Shown piece after piece: positions 1 through 8,251 of a stretch of DNA of 57,416 bases. How positions within the stretch are numbered: the stretch's first letter is position 1; each line of letters opens with the position of its first letter. The notes under the pieces were generated by a model. That model had not been told where the DNA came from. It ran no database searches and worked only from the letters and a program-made list of their open reading frames with translations. The DNA is taken from contig MNVA01000109.1 in assembly GCA_001871325.1 (NCBI GenBank), positions 1 to 57,416 on the forward strand, in the 5' to 3' direction. The stretch is from Ignavibacteria bacterium CG1_02_37_35. GTDB lineage: Bacteria > Bacteroidota > Ignavibacteria > Ignavibacteriales > Ignavibacteriaceae. The position numbers and the translations under genes were made by a program.

Positions 1-1088
1 AATTAATACTTGCAACCGGCTCAAGAGTAAAGCGTGTCCCTCAATTATCTTCCGAACTTACAAACGTTTCTCCTTTAAAATCTGTCGGAGATGTAATACG
101 GATTAAAAAATTTATAAGCGAAGCAAAGCAGAAAAGAGTTTGTGTTATCGGTTCAGGTTATATTGGATTGGAAGCCGCAGAAGCATTGAACAAACTCGGC
201 TTTGAAGTTTATCTAATCGAGCAGGAGCGCGAACCTTTTCCTTCCACAGATAAAGAAATAAGACAGAGAGTTAAAAAAATATTGGATGAAAAGAGAATCA
301 ACTTTTTAGGCAGCGCGGAAAATGTCAAGTACAGATTTAATAATTCCAAAGTTGTTGCCTTAGTTATTGAAGGGCGGCAAATTGAAATTGATTTTGCAAT
401 AACCTGCACCGGTTTTTCTCCGAACAACTCATTGGCGTTTCAAGCAAAACTTGATATCGGAAAATATGGCGGGATTAAAGTGAACAATAGATTGCAAACT
501 TCCCAGAAAGATATTTATGCTTGCGGAGACTGCATTGAAATAAAAAATTTTGTCACCCGCATTGATGATTACTTTCCTCTTGCAACGTTAGCGCATCGGG
601 AAGGACATATTGCAGGAGAGAACGCAGCCCTGGGAAATGCTTATTTACAACCTGCAATTAAAAATATATCCGTGAAAATATTTGATCATTATTTTGCGCA
701 GGTTGGTTTGAGCGAACAAGAATTACAGAATAAAAATATTCCTCATTCCACAGTAGAAGAAACCGTTCCAAATCTTGTCAAAGTTTTAAAAGAAAGTAAC
801 CTGGTTTACGGGAAAATTCTTTTTGATCGTTCTTCAAAAAAAATATTGGGCGCTTCGTTTTTAGGCGGGAAAGAAGTTTCGGGTTATGCCGATATAATTT
901 CAACGTATATTAAAAACAATATTCCGGCTACACAATTGGCGAACACAGAATATAACTATACTCCTCCCTTATCGCCGATGATAAATTTGTTATCGGTGTT
1001 AGGAAGAAAAGCAGCCCATAGCTTCAGCCAGGGAAAAGAGAATAACGATGTTACGTACATCAATAATAATATGGATTTTAAATTGTAA
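1..1088 (+). CDS. FAD/NAD-dependent pyridine nucleotide-disulfide oxidoreductase, 5' truncated by the window edge
   Basis: The reading frame is open from base 3, so the gene starts outside the window; about 360 residues remain. The first visible residues (LILATGS) are the usual end of the FAD domain. Near base 145 comes the NAD-binding Rossmann motif GSGYIGLEAAEA, and near base 500 the second FAD motif, TSQKDIYACGDC. A dimerisation domain follows, ending in the YTPPLSP segment common in CoA-disulfide reductase and NADH oxidase relatives. It should be a cytoplasmic flavoprotein that uses NAD(P)H to reduce a disulfide, persulfide or oxygen. The catalytic cysteine region lies upstream of the window, so the substrate cannot be decided. 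An ATG-less start within the visible part (such as the TTG at 168) would delete half the fold and is rejected. Confidence 0.88.
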   Translation, partial: LILATGSRVKRVPQLSSELTNVSPLKSVGDVIRIKKFISEAKQKRVCVIGSGYIGLEAAEALNKLGFEVYLIEQEREPFPSTDKEIRQRVKKILDEKRINFLGSAENVKYRFNNSKVVALVIEGRQIEIDFAITCTGFSPNNSLAFQAKLDIGKYGGIKVNNRLQTSQKDIYACGDCIEIKNFVTRIDDYFPLATLAHREGHIAGENAALGNAYLQPAIKNISVKIFDHYFAQVGLSEQELQNKNIPHSTVEETVPNLVKVLKESNLVYGKILFDRSSKKILGASFLGGKEVSGYADIISTYIKNNIPATQLANTEYNYTPPLSPMINLLSVLGRKAAHSFSQGKENNDVTYINNNMDFKL

Positions 1089-1249
1089 ACCGATGAATCG
1101 GTTCGAGAACTTTGCAACTGTCAAATTATACACAGATAAATCTGTGGGCTGCTGATAGAAAATGCCACAATGTTTAACAGTGAACAGAAATCTATTTTCA
1201 GCGGACACCAAAATTTTGGCATTTATTACAAAAACAAAGTGAATATGGA

Positions 1250-1888
1250 ATGAAAATAACACATAACAATTTTTTTCTAAACGAACATCCCTTGATCAAA
1301 AAAGATATTACAATCCTTCGGGACAAACATACGAATCCTGAAATTTTTCGTGCCGCTGTAAAAAGAATATCTTTGATTCTTGCAGTTGAAATAAGCAAGA
1401 AATATCATTTAACAAAAATAGATGTTGAATCTCCTTTAGAAAAAACGATTGGGTTTCAATTGAAACAAAATGTTGTGTTAGTCCCGGTACTGCGGGCTGG
1501 ATTGGGTATGGTAAGCGGATTTCTCGAAGTTATCCCGGATGCCAAAGTTGGGCACATCGGTTTGCAAAGGAATGAAGAGACTCTCGAGCCGGTTGAATAT
1601 TATTATAAAACACCCAAAGACATTCACAACTCAAGTGTCATTTTACTTGATCCTATGCTTGCAACCGGAGGTTCTTCTTCCGAAGCTTTAAAATATTTAA
1701 GAAAGCGCGGAGTGAAAAACTGTGTTTTTGCCTGCTTAGTTGCAGCTCCGGAAGGCATCAAAAAATTATCAATTGATCATGCTGAAATACCGATATTTTG
1801 TGCGGCGTTAGATAGGCAGCTTAACGAACGCGGGTATATTTTACCCGGGCTTGGTGATGCCGGGGACAGAACGTTTGGAACGCTTTAA
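1250..1888 (+). CDS. upp: Uracil phosphoribosyltransferase
   Basis: Cytoplasmic pyrimidine-salvage enzyme that converts uracil and PRPP to UMP and pyrophosphate. The 212-residue length is normal for the family. Family hallmarks are all visible: VPVLRAGLGM in the first third, RNEETLEP in the middle, the PRPP-binding loop LLDPMLATGGSS, and the uracil-binding C-terminus PGLGDAGDRTFGT. The ATG at 1250 gives a full-length N-terminus (the E. coli protein also begins MKI). The last codons overlap the start of the next gene, so the two are probably translated together. The 160 bases upstream show no recognisable regulatory element. Confidence 0.97.
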   Translation: MKITHNNFFLNEHPLIKKDITILRDKHTNPEIFRAAVKRISLILAVEISKKYHLTKIDVESPLEKTIGFQLKQNVVLVPVLRAGLGMVSGFLEVIPDAKVGHIGLQRNEETLEPVEYYYKTPKDIHNSSVILLDPMLATGGSSSEALKYLRKRGVKNCVFACLVAAPEGIKKLSIDHAEIPIFCAALDRQLNERGYILPGLGDAGDRTFGTL

Positions 1889-2888
1889 ATTTTTATTTTT
1901 TACGATATTATTTGTTCCGCTAACTTTTGCACAGAGTTATCCGGATGCGCATGTAGATCATCTTCTTAAAAATGGAATTGCATCTATCATGGAGCAAAAT
2001 TATGAAGAAGCGGAAAAAACTTTTTCATATTTAGACTTTGAGTATCCAAAGTTACCATTTGGTAAACTTTATTTGTCGGCAGTAGTTATCACAAAAGCTA
2101 ATGATCTCTCAATTCCTTTAGAGATGGAAAAAATTAGTAAATATTTGGATGAAGCCGAACGTATTATTGAGAAAAATAATCTGATATCTCCACTTTGGGT
2201 GAATTATTTTTGGGGAATGATCCATGGGTATAGGGCTTATTCTTCTTCTCTTCAGGGAAAGTGGTTTTCGACTTTTTCGGATGGGATAAATGCCGTAAAT
2301 TATTTTGAGAATTGTTTGAAGATAGATTCGTCATTCAATGAAGCGCTCATTGCAATAGGCACTTACAAATATTGGAAAAGTGTTAAGGCTGCCTGGTTGC
2401 CGTTTTTCTCGGATGAAAGAGTTGAAGGTTTTCAATTACTGAGTAAAGCGACCCAAAAAGTAAGTTATAATTTCCCATCTGGTGTTATTTCTTTGATTTG
2501 GGTCTATATTGATAGTAAGAAATTTACCTCGGCAATAACTCTGGCACAAGATGCAATAAAAAAATATCCCGGCAATAGAAATTTTAAATGGGCTTTGGCG
2601 CAAGCTTACGAAAATGTAGATTTGGTTAAAGCGATTGAAACATATTATGAATTATTAGCGTCATATGCTTCTGTTATGAAAAAAAATAGAATTAATGAAA
2701 TCGTGCTGAAGCATAAAATAGCTCAAGATTATGACCGGCTTGGTGAAGCAAAAAAATCTCTACAAATCTGCAATGAAATTCTGTTAAATAAGAACTTCAC
2801 GGATTACGAAAAACATATTACAGAAGATCGGTTGAAAAGAGTAAACACCTTAAGAAATAAAATATTGTCTCAGCAAAAAGAAAAATAG
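1857..2888 (+). CDS. Exported tetratricopeptide-like protein of unknown role
   Basis: The protein begins with a cleavable-looking signal peptide (a KFLFFTILFVPLTFA hydrophobic core followed by Q), then about 310 mostly helical residues in which TPR-like pairs can be made out (NYEEAEKTFSYLDFEYPKLP near the N-terminus, KFTSAITLAQDAIKKYPGN near the middle). It is probably periplasmic and protein-binding; no enzymatic motif is seen. The start is uncertain: TTG 1851, GTG 1854, ATG 1857 and TTG 1875 are all in frame and all overlap the 3' end of upp by 14-38 bases. I chose the ATG. The rel gene begins four bases after the stop, so the three genes look like one transcript. Confidence 0.75.
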   Translation: MPGTERLERFKFLFFTILFVPLTFAQSYPDAHVDHLLKNGIASIMEQNYEEAEKTFSYLDFEYPKLPFGKLYLSAVVITKANDLSIPLEMEKISKYLDEAERIIEKNNLISPLWVNYFWGMIHGYRAYSSSLQGKWFSTFSDGINAVNYFENCLKIDSSFNEALIAIGTYKYWKSVKAAWLPFFSDERVEGFQLLSKATQKVSYNFPSGVISLIWVYIDSKKFTSAITLAQDAIKKYPGNRNFKWALAQAYENVDLVKAIETYYELLASYASVMKKNRINEIVLKHKIAQDYDRLGEAKKSLQICNEILLNKNFTDYEKHITEDRLKRVNTLRNKILSQQKEK

Positions 2889-2891
2889 ATA

Positions 2892-5081
2892 ATGAATATT
2901 GCTCCTGTAACCGCAGCTATTATGTTAGACGAACTGATAAAAAATTGTCAAACCAATTTGCCCGCAGTTAATGTTGAGTTGGTTAAAAAAGCATTCAACT
3001 TTGCTGCAATAGCGCATGAAAATGATACGCGGGCTTCGAACGAACCTTATTTTACCCATCCATACGCAGTGGCAAATATCCTCGCCACAGAAATTCCCTT
3101 TGATGATGTTTCAATTTGTTGCGCGCTTCTCCATGATATTGTAGAAGACAACATGGAATATTCAATTGATACGATAAAGAAAAACTTTGGAGAAGAAATA
3201 GCGCTGATTGTTGATGGGCTGACAAAAATTCAACAACTCTTCCAGGGTGCGGATATTAATCAAGCTGAAAATTACCGCAAACTTTTAATGTCTGTTTCAA
3301 AAGACATCCGTGTGATTGTAGTAAAATTTGCCGATCGCTTACACAATATGAGAACCATAGATTTTCTTAATCCGGAAAAAAGAAAAAGAATTGCTAAAGA
3401 AACATTAGAAATCTATGCACCCCTTGCTCACCGGTTTGGTCTCGGAAAATTGAAATGGGAGTTGGAAGACCTCGCTTTCAAAGAACTGAATAAACAAGCA
3501 TATGAGGATATAAAAAAGAAAGTTAGCGCTAAACGGTTCGAACGTGAAAAATATATTGATAAGTTTTCCGATCCCATTGTACAAAAAATGAATGAGTACA
3601 ATATCAATTTTGAGGTGAGTGGAAGACCGAAACATTTGTATAGTATTTATAGGAAGATGATCAAAAGGAATAAACCGTTCGAAGAAATTTACGATCTTTT
3701 TGCGGTAAGAATAATTCTGGAGACAGAAGATATAAACCAATGTTACACCGCGTTCGGTATTATCAATCAAATTTTCATTCCTGTTCCCGATAGATTTAAA
3801 GACTACATAGCAATACCGAAGACGAATAATTATCAATCAATACACACTACCGTGGTTGGACCTGACGGTGAGTTGGTTGAAGTTCAAATCCGCACCAGGA
3901 AGATGCATGACATAGCCGAGAAAGGAGTTGCCGCCCACTGGAGATATAAAGAAGGAAACCCTTCGATTGACAAAACCATGAATAACTACGTTTCATGGAT
4001 TCGCGAAATGATCGAATCCAGCGGTACAGAAGACGTGAGGAAAAATATTTTAGAAAATTTTAAGCTGAATTTATATTCGGATGAAATTTATGTTTTTACA
4101 CCTAATGGTGACTTGCGCCGGCTCCCGTTAAAAAGTACCCCTGTGGATTTTGCCTTTGATATTCACACAAAGATTGGATTTCACTGCATCGGCGCTAAAG
4201 TAAATAAAAAAATCATTCCTCTGGACACCCAACTTCATAGCGGCGATCAAGTTGAAATTATTATTTCAAAAAATCAACACCCGAACAGAAACTGGTTGAA
4301 GTTTGTGGTAACAAACAAAGCTAAAGCTGAAGTAAGAAAATGGTTGAATAAAGAAGATGATGATTTAGCAAAAACAGGTAAGGACCTATGGGAAAAGAAG
4401 ATCAAAAAAATGAAACTTTCTTTTACTCCGCAAGATATTTCAAAACTTTATTTGAATTTAAAATATGAAAACGCAAAACAATTTCAGAAAGCCATCGCCC
4501 AGGGAAAAATTAATCTCGACGAATTATTAAGCTCTCCGCAGCAGAACAAAGAAGAAGAAAAAAAATCACCACAAACTAATGTTGAATTTGAGAATTTTGC
4601 TCAATACGCCCGGTCATCCGGAGGAACTCTGGTGGTTGACGGTGAAAGCTCAAACATGTTATTTTCGTACTCAAAATGCTGTAATCCAATACCGGGGGAT
4701 CAGGTGGTTGGATTTGTGACAAAAGGTGAAGGAATAAAAATACATAGGAAAAATTGTAAGAGTATGCTTCAGTTATCTGAAAAAGAATCCGAAAAAATTA
4801 TTTCTGTCGAATGGCCTGCGCTAGAAAATTCATCTTTCATTGTCGGGCTTTCTCTTAAAGGGGAAGATCAACCCGGCTTATTAAGTGAAATTGCGCATCA
4901 AGTTGTCACCTTTCAAAACACAAATATTAAATCCATTAATATTGATACTAAAAATTCGAAGTTTGAAGGAACCGTAACGCTCTTCGTACAAAATCTTGAA
5001 CACCTCTCACGAATTATTGATCGGCTAAAAAAAATTAAGGGTGTTTACACTGTCACCCGCCTGGAGAATTATGTGCAGTGA
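2892..5081 (+). CDS. rel: Bifunctional (p)ppGpp synthetase/hydrolase of the Rel/SpoT family
   Basis: Long RelA-SpoT homologue of 729 residues, which makes and degrades the stringent-response alarmone (p)ppGpp at the ribosome. The hydrolase domain is intact, with the metal-binding HDxxED motif at residues 81-86. The synthetase region follows (EEIYDLFAVRII near residue 265, then AIPKTNNYQSIHTTV). A TGS domain near residue 400 starts VFTPNGDLRRLP, a conserved-cysteine region near 600 contains SKCCNPIPGD, and a C-terminal ACT domain occupies roughly 655-729. The active HD motif argues for a bifunctional Rel rather than a synthetase-only RelA. Start at ATG 2892, four bases after the TPR gene; the 3' end runs into the ruvX start. 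Confidence 0.97.
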   Translation: MNIAPVTAAIMLDELIKNCQTNLPAVNVELVKKAFNFAAIAHENDTRASNEPYFTHPYAVANILATEIPFDDVSICCALLHDIVEDNMEYSIDTIKKNFGEEIALIVDGLTKIQQLFQGADINQAENYRKLLMSVSKDIRVIVVKFADRLHNMRTIDFLNPEKRKRIAKETLEIYAPLAHRFGLGKLKWELEDLAFKELNKQAYEDIKKKVSAKRFEREKYIDKFSDPIVQKMNEYNINFEVSGRPKHLYSIYRKMIKRNKPFEEIYDLFAVRIILETEDINQCYTAFGIINQIFIPVPDRFKDYIAIPKTNNYQSIHTTVVGPDGELVEVQIRTRKMHDIAEKGVAAHWRYKEGNPSIDKTMNNYVSWIREMIESSGTEDVRKNILENFKLNLYSDEIYVFTPNGDLRRLPLKSTPVDFAFDIHTKIGFHCIGAKVNKKIIPLDTQLHSGDQVEIIISKNQHPNRNWLKFVVTNKAKAEVRKWLNKEDDDLAKTGKDLWEKKIKKMKLSFTPQDISKLYLNLKYENAKQFQKAIAQGKINLDELLSSPQQNKEEEKKSPQTNVEFENFAQYARSSGGTLVVDGESSNMLFSYSKCCNPIPGDQVVGFVTKGEGIKIHRKNCKSMLQLSEKESEKIISVEWPALENSSFIVGLSLKGEDQPGLLSEIAHQVVTFQNTNIKSINIDTKNSKFEGTVTLFVQNLEHLSRIIDRLKKIKGVYTVTRLENYVQ

Positions 5082-5514
5082 CGTCAAAACGAACAAACTT
5101 TCAAGAATTCTTGCAATTGACTATGGAGCAAAGAGGATAGGCTTAGCGCTCTGTGATCCATTAAAGACTTTTGCGTATCCGTATCTAACAATTTCAAATG
5201 ATGATTCTCTCTATTCTGCATTAAAAAAAATTGTTGAGGAGCAAGAGGTTGAAAAAATCATTTTAGGAAATCCTTTAAGGGAAGACGGGAAAATATCGAG
5301 ACTGTCTGAGAAGATACTGAAATTTAAAGTTGCACTTGAAAAACTACTAAAACTTGAAATTATTCTGGTTGACGAAAGCTATTCCTCTGCTATGGCACAA
5401 GAAAGAATTCTTTTGACCACACCAAAGAAATCAAAGCGGAGAGAAAAAGGGTTGATTGATAGAAACGCGGCGGCAATTATTTTACAGGAATATCTTACAG
5501 AATTCGGAGAATGA
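5071..5514 (+). CDS. ruvX: YqgF/RuvX-type putative pre-16S rRNA nuclease (Holliday junction resolvase fold)
   Basis: 147-residue RNase H-fold protein. The family's first acidic motif is visible in LAIDYGAKRIGLALCDP, the second strand in ILGNPLREDG, the central VDESYSSAMAQ, and the last acidic residue in DRNAAAIILQEYL. Proteins of this family are linked to 16S rRNA 5'-end maturation and are near-universal in bacteria. I start at ATG 5071, which overlaps the end of rel by 11 bases; an upstream GTG at 5041 would overlap rel by 41 bases and adds no conserved sequence. The catalytic acidic residues all appear to be retained. Confidence 0.93.
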   Translation: MCSDVKTNKLSRILAIDYGAKRIGLALCDPLKTFAYPYLTISNDDSLYSALKKIVEEQEVEKIILGNPLREDGKISRLSEKILKFKVALEKLLKLEIILVDESYSSAMAQERILLTTPKKSKRREKGLIDRNAAAIILQEYLTEFGE

Positions 5515-5596
5515 AAAATATTATTTTTTCTGATTGACATTAATGTTATTTACGGTTAATTTTGAACAACAAAAACATCAAATATGGAGCAAATCT

Positions 5597-5878
5597 ATGT
5601 CACTTGACGCACTTGGAATGATCGAAACCAAAGGATTAGTTGGAGCTGTTGAAGCAGCTGATGCAATGGTAAAAGCCGCAAAAGTTGAACTTCTTGGAAA
5701 AGAAACAATAGGCGGCGGGTATGTTACGGTAATGGTAAGAGGTGATGTAGGAGCAGTAAAAGCTGCCACTGATGCCGGAGCAGCCGCTGCACAACGTGTC
5801 GGAGAATTGGTTTCTGTTCATGTAATTCCGAGACCTCATGCCGAAGTCGAAGCCATTTTACCTAAACGTGCAAAATAA
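5597..5878 (+). CDS. Bacterial microcompartment hexameric shell protein (BMC-H)
   Basis: A 93-residue single-BMC-domain protein close to PduA/CcmK/EutM in length and motifs: [19 protein letters not shown] at the N-terminus, the pore loop with IGGG at residues 38-41, and [20 protein letters not shown] near the C-terminus. Such proteins tile as hexamers to form the facets of protein-walled organelles, and the pore loop lines the central channel. ATG 5597 gives a standard N-terminus and has a GGAG-type ribosome binding site just upstream; the longer in-frame TTG start at 5534 is unlikely. A second shell gene follows after only six bases. No encapsulated enzyme gene lies nearby. Confidence 0.95.
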   Translation: MSLDALGMIETKGLVGAVEAADAMVKAAKVELLGKETIGGGYVTVMVRGDVGAVKAATDAGAAAAQRVGELVSVHVIPRPHAEVEAILPKRAK

Positions 5879-5884
5879 TATTCT

Positions 5885-6679
5885 ATGTCTCAAGCTCTTG
5901 GATTAGTTGAGACAAAGGGTTTGGTTGGAGCAATTGTAGCAGCTGACGCCATGGTGAAAGCTGCCAATGTTACTATTATCGGAAAAGAAAAAGTTGCCCC
6001 GGCTTTAATCACTATAAAAATAATCGGCGAAACTGCTGCTGTAAAATCTGCTATTGAAGCAGGCGCTGCAGCAGCTCAGCGGGTTGGTCAGCTAATTTCC
6101 ACGCATCTTATTCCACATCCGGATGTTCAGTTGGGTCTTTTTTTCCCGGAACTCTTAACGGAGACTAAAGCTGAAACTGCTCCAATGAGTATCTCTCAAA
6201 CCTTCGAAGAAAATGAAAAACTCCCGGAACCGGCAAAGCAAAAAAAAGAACCGATACTAAGAAAAGTAAAAAAAGCAACAAAGGTTTCTACTCAAAATAA
6301 AATGAGGGAAATTACTACTTCAGAGGAGATGGAAGCGCAGTCATCAATAATGAATGCTTCTTTATTCGATGAGGAAGTTGAACCGGGAGCTAAACAATCC
6401 GGCAGTACTTTAGAACGGTTAAAAGCAGAAGCATTGCGTGATCTACAAGAGGAAGGAATTTCTCCCGATAAAGCAAAGAAGGAAGAAGTACCCTTAGAGG
6501 AGAAGGAAAGATATGATTTCAACAACCCCTCAGTTTCAGTTGAAGATTTAGAAAGTTTTAATGTTCATCAATTAAGAAAGCTTGCACGCGGGGTTGAAAT
6601 ATTTCCTATCCATGGGAGGGAAATATCACGCGCTAACCGGGAAACTTTGTTGGCGTATTTTAAATCAATAAAAAAGTAA
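5885..6679 (+). CDS. BMC shell protein with long C-terminal extension ending in a SAP/Rho-N-like helical domain
   Basis: Residues 1-95 form a BMC domain very similar to the neighbouring shell protein, but the pore loop reads VAPA (37-40) where the neighbour has IGGG. Residues of about 96-215 are a charged, low-complexity linker. Residues 216-264 form a compact helical unit (HQLRKLARG, then IHGREISRANRETLL) that resembles SAP/HeH or Rho N-terminal domains, which bind nucleic acid. Shell proteins with C-terminal extensions, such as PduK and EutK, are known, and the EutK tail has a helix-turn-helix-type fold. The tail may face the lumen, or tether the shell to nucleic acid or cargo; that part is inference. 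Confidence 0.88.
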   Translation: MSQALGLVETKGLVGAIVAADAMVKAANVTIIGKEKVAPALITIKIIGETAAVKSAIEAGAAAAQRVGQLISTHLIPHPDVQLGLFFPELLTETKAETAPMSISQTFEENEKLPEPAKQKKEPILRKVKKATKVSTQNKMREITTSEEMEAQSSIMNASLFDEEVEPGAKQSGSTLERLKAEALRDLQEEGISPDKAKKEEVPLEEKERYDFNNPSVSVEDLESFNVHQLRKLARGVEIFPIHGREISRANRETLLAYFKSIKK

Positions 6680-6720
6680 TCTCTTTCCTACATTAACCTG
6701 TTTTCATTTATATTTACGGT

Positions 6721-7632
6721 ATGAAGAAAAAACTTCCTTTAATTATCGCTTCATTTTTATTTGCCGTTATCATTTGGATTTCTGTTGTCCTCGGGAATTC
6801 TTTTATTTACAAAATAGAAGTCCCCTTGAAAATCTTTATAAGCGATAAAGATATTGCCGTGAAGAGCGATTTACCCTCTGCAATAATTCTAAATTTGAAT
6901 GCACAGGGGTGGCGGCTTTTATCAATTTTACTCTCAAAAGATGTTACCTTCAGATCTGTTCTGCCTGTAAAAGAAAGTTCTTATAAATTGCAGTTAGCCG
7001 GCAGCACTTCCGATAATCCATGGTTAAATTCAGAGGTAAAAGTAGTTGATATTTCTCCTGCCTTTGTTCAGATTGAGTTAGATAAAAAAATTAGCAAAAA
7101 AGTTAAAGTAAACCCTCTTGCTACTGTTGACTTTAGAAAGGGATTTGGGCTTGCCAGGCAACTTAATGTTTTTCCTGATTCAGTTACTGTTATGGGTGCA
7201 AGAACACTGCTTAGAAGTATCAATGAAGTGAACACAAAAGAACTTTTTGTTGAAGATGCTTCCAGTCCGTTCATCGAACAAATTGAGATAGAACATTCGC
7301 CGGGGATTGAAGTATCTCCTTCTCAAGTTAAAATATTTGGTGATGTGCAAAAAATTGTTGATAGAGAGATTCAGAATATTCCGATTAAAATTATAAATAA
7401 CCCTTTAAATAAAACTATACTTCTTGTCCCAGATAAAATATCGTTGTCGGTTCGTGGCGGGATTAATTTTTTAGGGAGAATTTCGGGAAATGATTTTCAG
7501 GTGTTACTGGATTATAACGATATTATTGCCGATACGTTAGGCAGTATAACTCCTACCGTGATGCCTCCGAAATATGTTCATCTTTTGTATCTGGCACCTG
7601 AGCGCATTAAATATATTATAAAGAAATACTGA
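6721..7632 (+). CDS. YbbR-domain membrane-anchored protein (CdaR-like)
   Basis: 303 residues with one N-terminal membrane anchor (LIIASFLFAVIIWISVVLG), followed by extracytoplasmic repeats. The repeat centred on residues 120-200, with FPDSVTVMGARTLLRSI, is typical of YbbR domains. In other bacteria YbbR proteins (CdaR) modulate the diadenylate cyclase CdaA; no cyclase gene is present here, so the function in this organism is open. Start ATG 6721; the stop lies one base before the tmk start, so the two are probably cotranscribed. Confidence 0.8.
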   Translation: MKKKLPLIIASFLFAVIIWISVVLGNSFIYKIEVPLKIFISDKDIAVKSDLPSAIILNLNAQGWRLLSILLSKDVTFRSVLPVKESSYKLQLAGSTSDNPWLNSEVKVVDISPAFVQIELDKKISKKVKVNPLATVDFRKGFGLARQLNVFPDSVTVMGARTLLRSINEVNTKELFVEDASSPFIEQIEIEHSPGIEVSPSQVKIFGDVQKIVDREIQNIPIKIINNPLNKTILLVPDKISLSVRGGINFLGRISGNDFQVLLDYNDIIADTLGSITPTVMPPKYVHLLYLAPERIKYIIKKY

Positions 7633-7633
7633 A

Positions 7634-8251
7634 ATGTTTATCACTTTTGAAGGCATAGATTTTTGTGGGAAATCAACCCAGGTAAAATTGTTAAAAGAGT
7701 ATTTGGAGAGAAAAGGAAAAACTGTAAAGATCATTAGAGAACCGGGGGGAACCGAAATTTCTGAAAAGATTCGCGAAATTCTGTTAGATAAAAAACATCT
7801 GAATTTGACCATCGAAACAGAAATACTGCTTTTTTCAGCTTCACGAGCGCAGCTTGTCCGTGAGGTTATTCAACCTTATTTAGAAAAAGACTATTATGTG
7901 TTGTCGGATCGTTTTCATGATTCAACCACTGCATACCAAGGCTTTGGCAGAGAAATTCCACTTGCATTTGTTAAACAAATTAATAATTTGGCAATTGGAA
8001 ACGCAGTTCCCGATCTTACATTTTTTATTGATATTCCAACGGATGAAGCCGAAAGGAGGAAAAATAAAAATTCATTGGTAGAATTAGATAGAATTGAAAT
8101 TTCAAAAAATGATTTTTATGAACGTGTAAGAAAAGGTTATTTTTATTTAGCCGAAAAGGAAAAAAGAATTATCGTGGTAAACGGTTTGCATGATATAAGT
8201 ACAATTAATAATGAAATTATTACAGAGGTAGAAAAATTTGAAAAGTTCTAA
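7634..8251 (+). CDS. tmk: Thymidylate kinase
   Basis: Phosphorylates dTMP to dTDP for DNA synthesis, in the cytoplasm. The 205-residue length is standard. The P-loop FEGIDFCGKSTQ is at residues 4-15, the substrate-binding REPGGTEISE follows, and the DRFHDSTTAYQGFGRE motif is in the middle. The first P-loop position after FEGID is usually G; here it is F, an ordinary variation. It overlaps the downstream protease gene by 14 bases. Confidence 0.96.
   Translation: MFITFEGIDFCGKSTQVKLLKEYLERKGKTVKIIREPGGTEISEKIREILLDKKHLNLTIETEILLFSASRAQLVREVIQPYLEKDYYVLSDRFHDSTTAYQGFGREIPLAFVKQINNLAIGNAVPDLTFFIDIPTDEAERRKNKNSLVELDRIEISKNDFYERVRKGYFYLAEKEKRIIVVNGLHDISTINNEIITEVEKFEKF

Noticed and set aside
5534-5596. 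Longer N-terminus for the first shell protein from TTG 5534
   Set aside because: The extension is unlike any shell protein start, and ATG 5597 has a good ribosome binding site.
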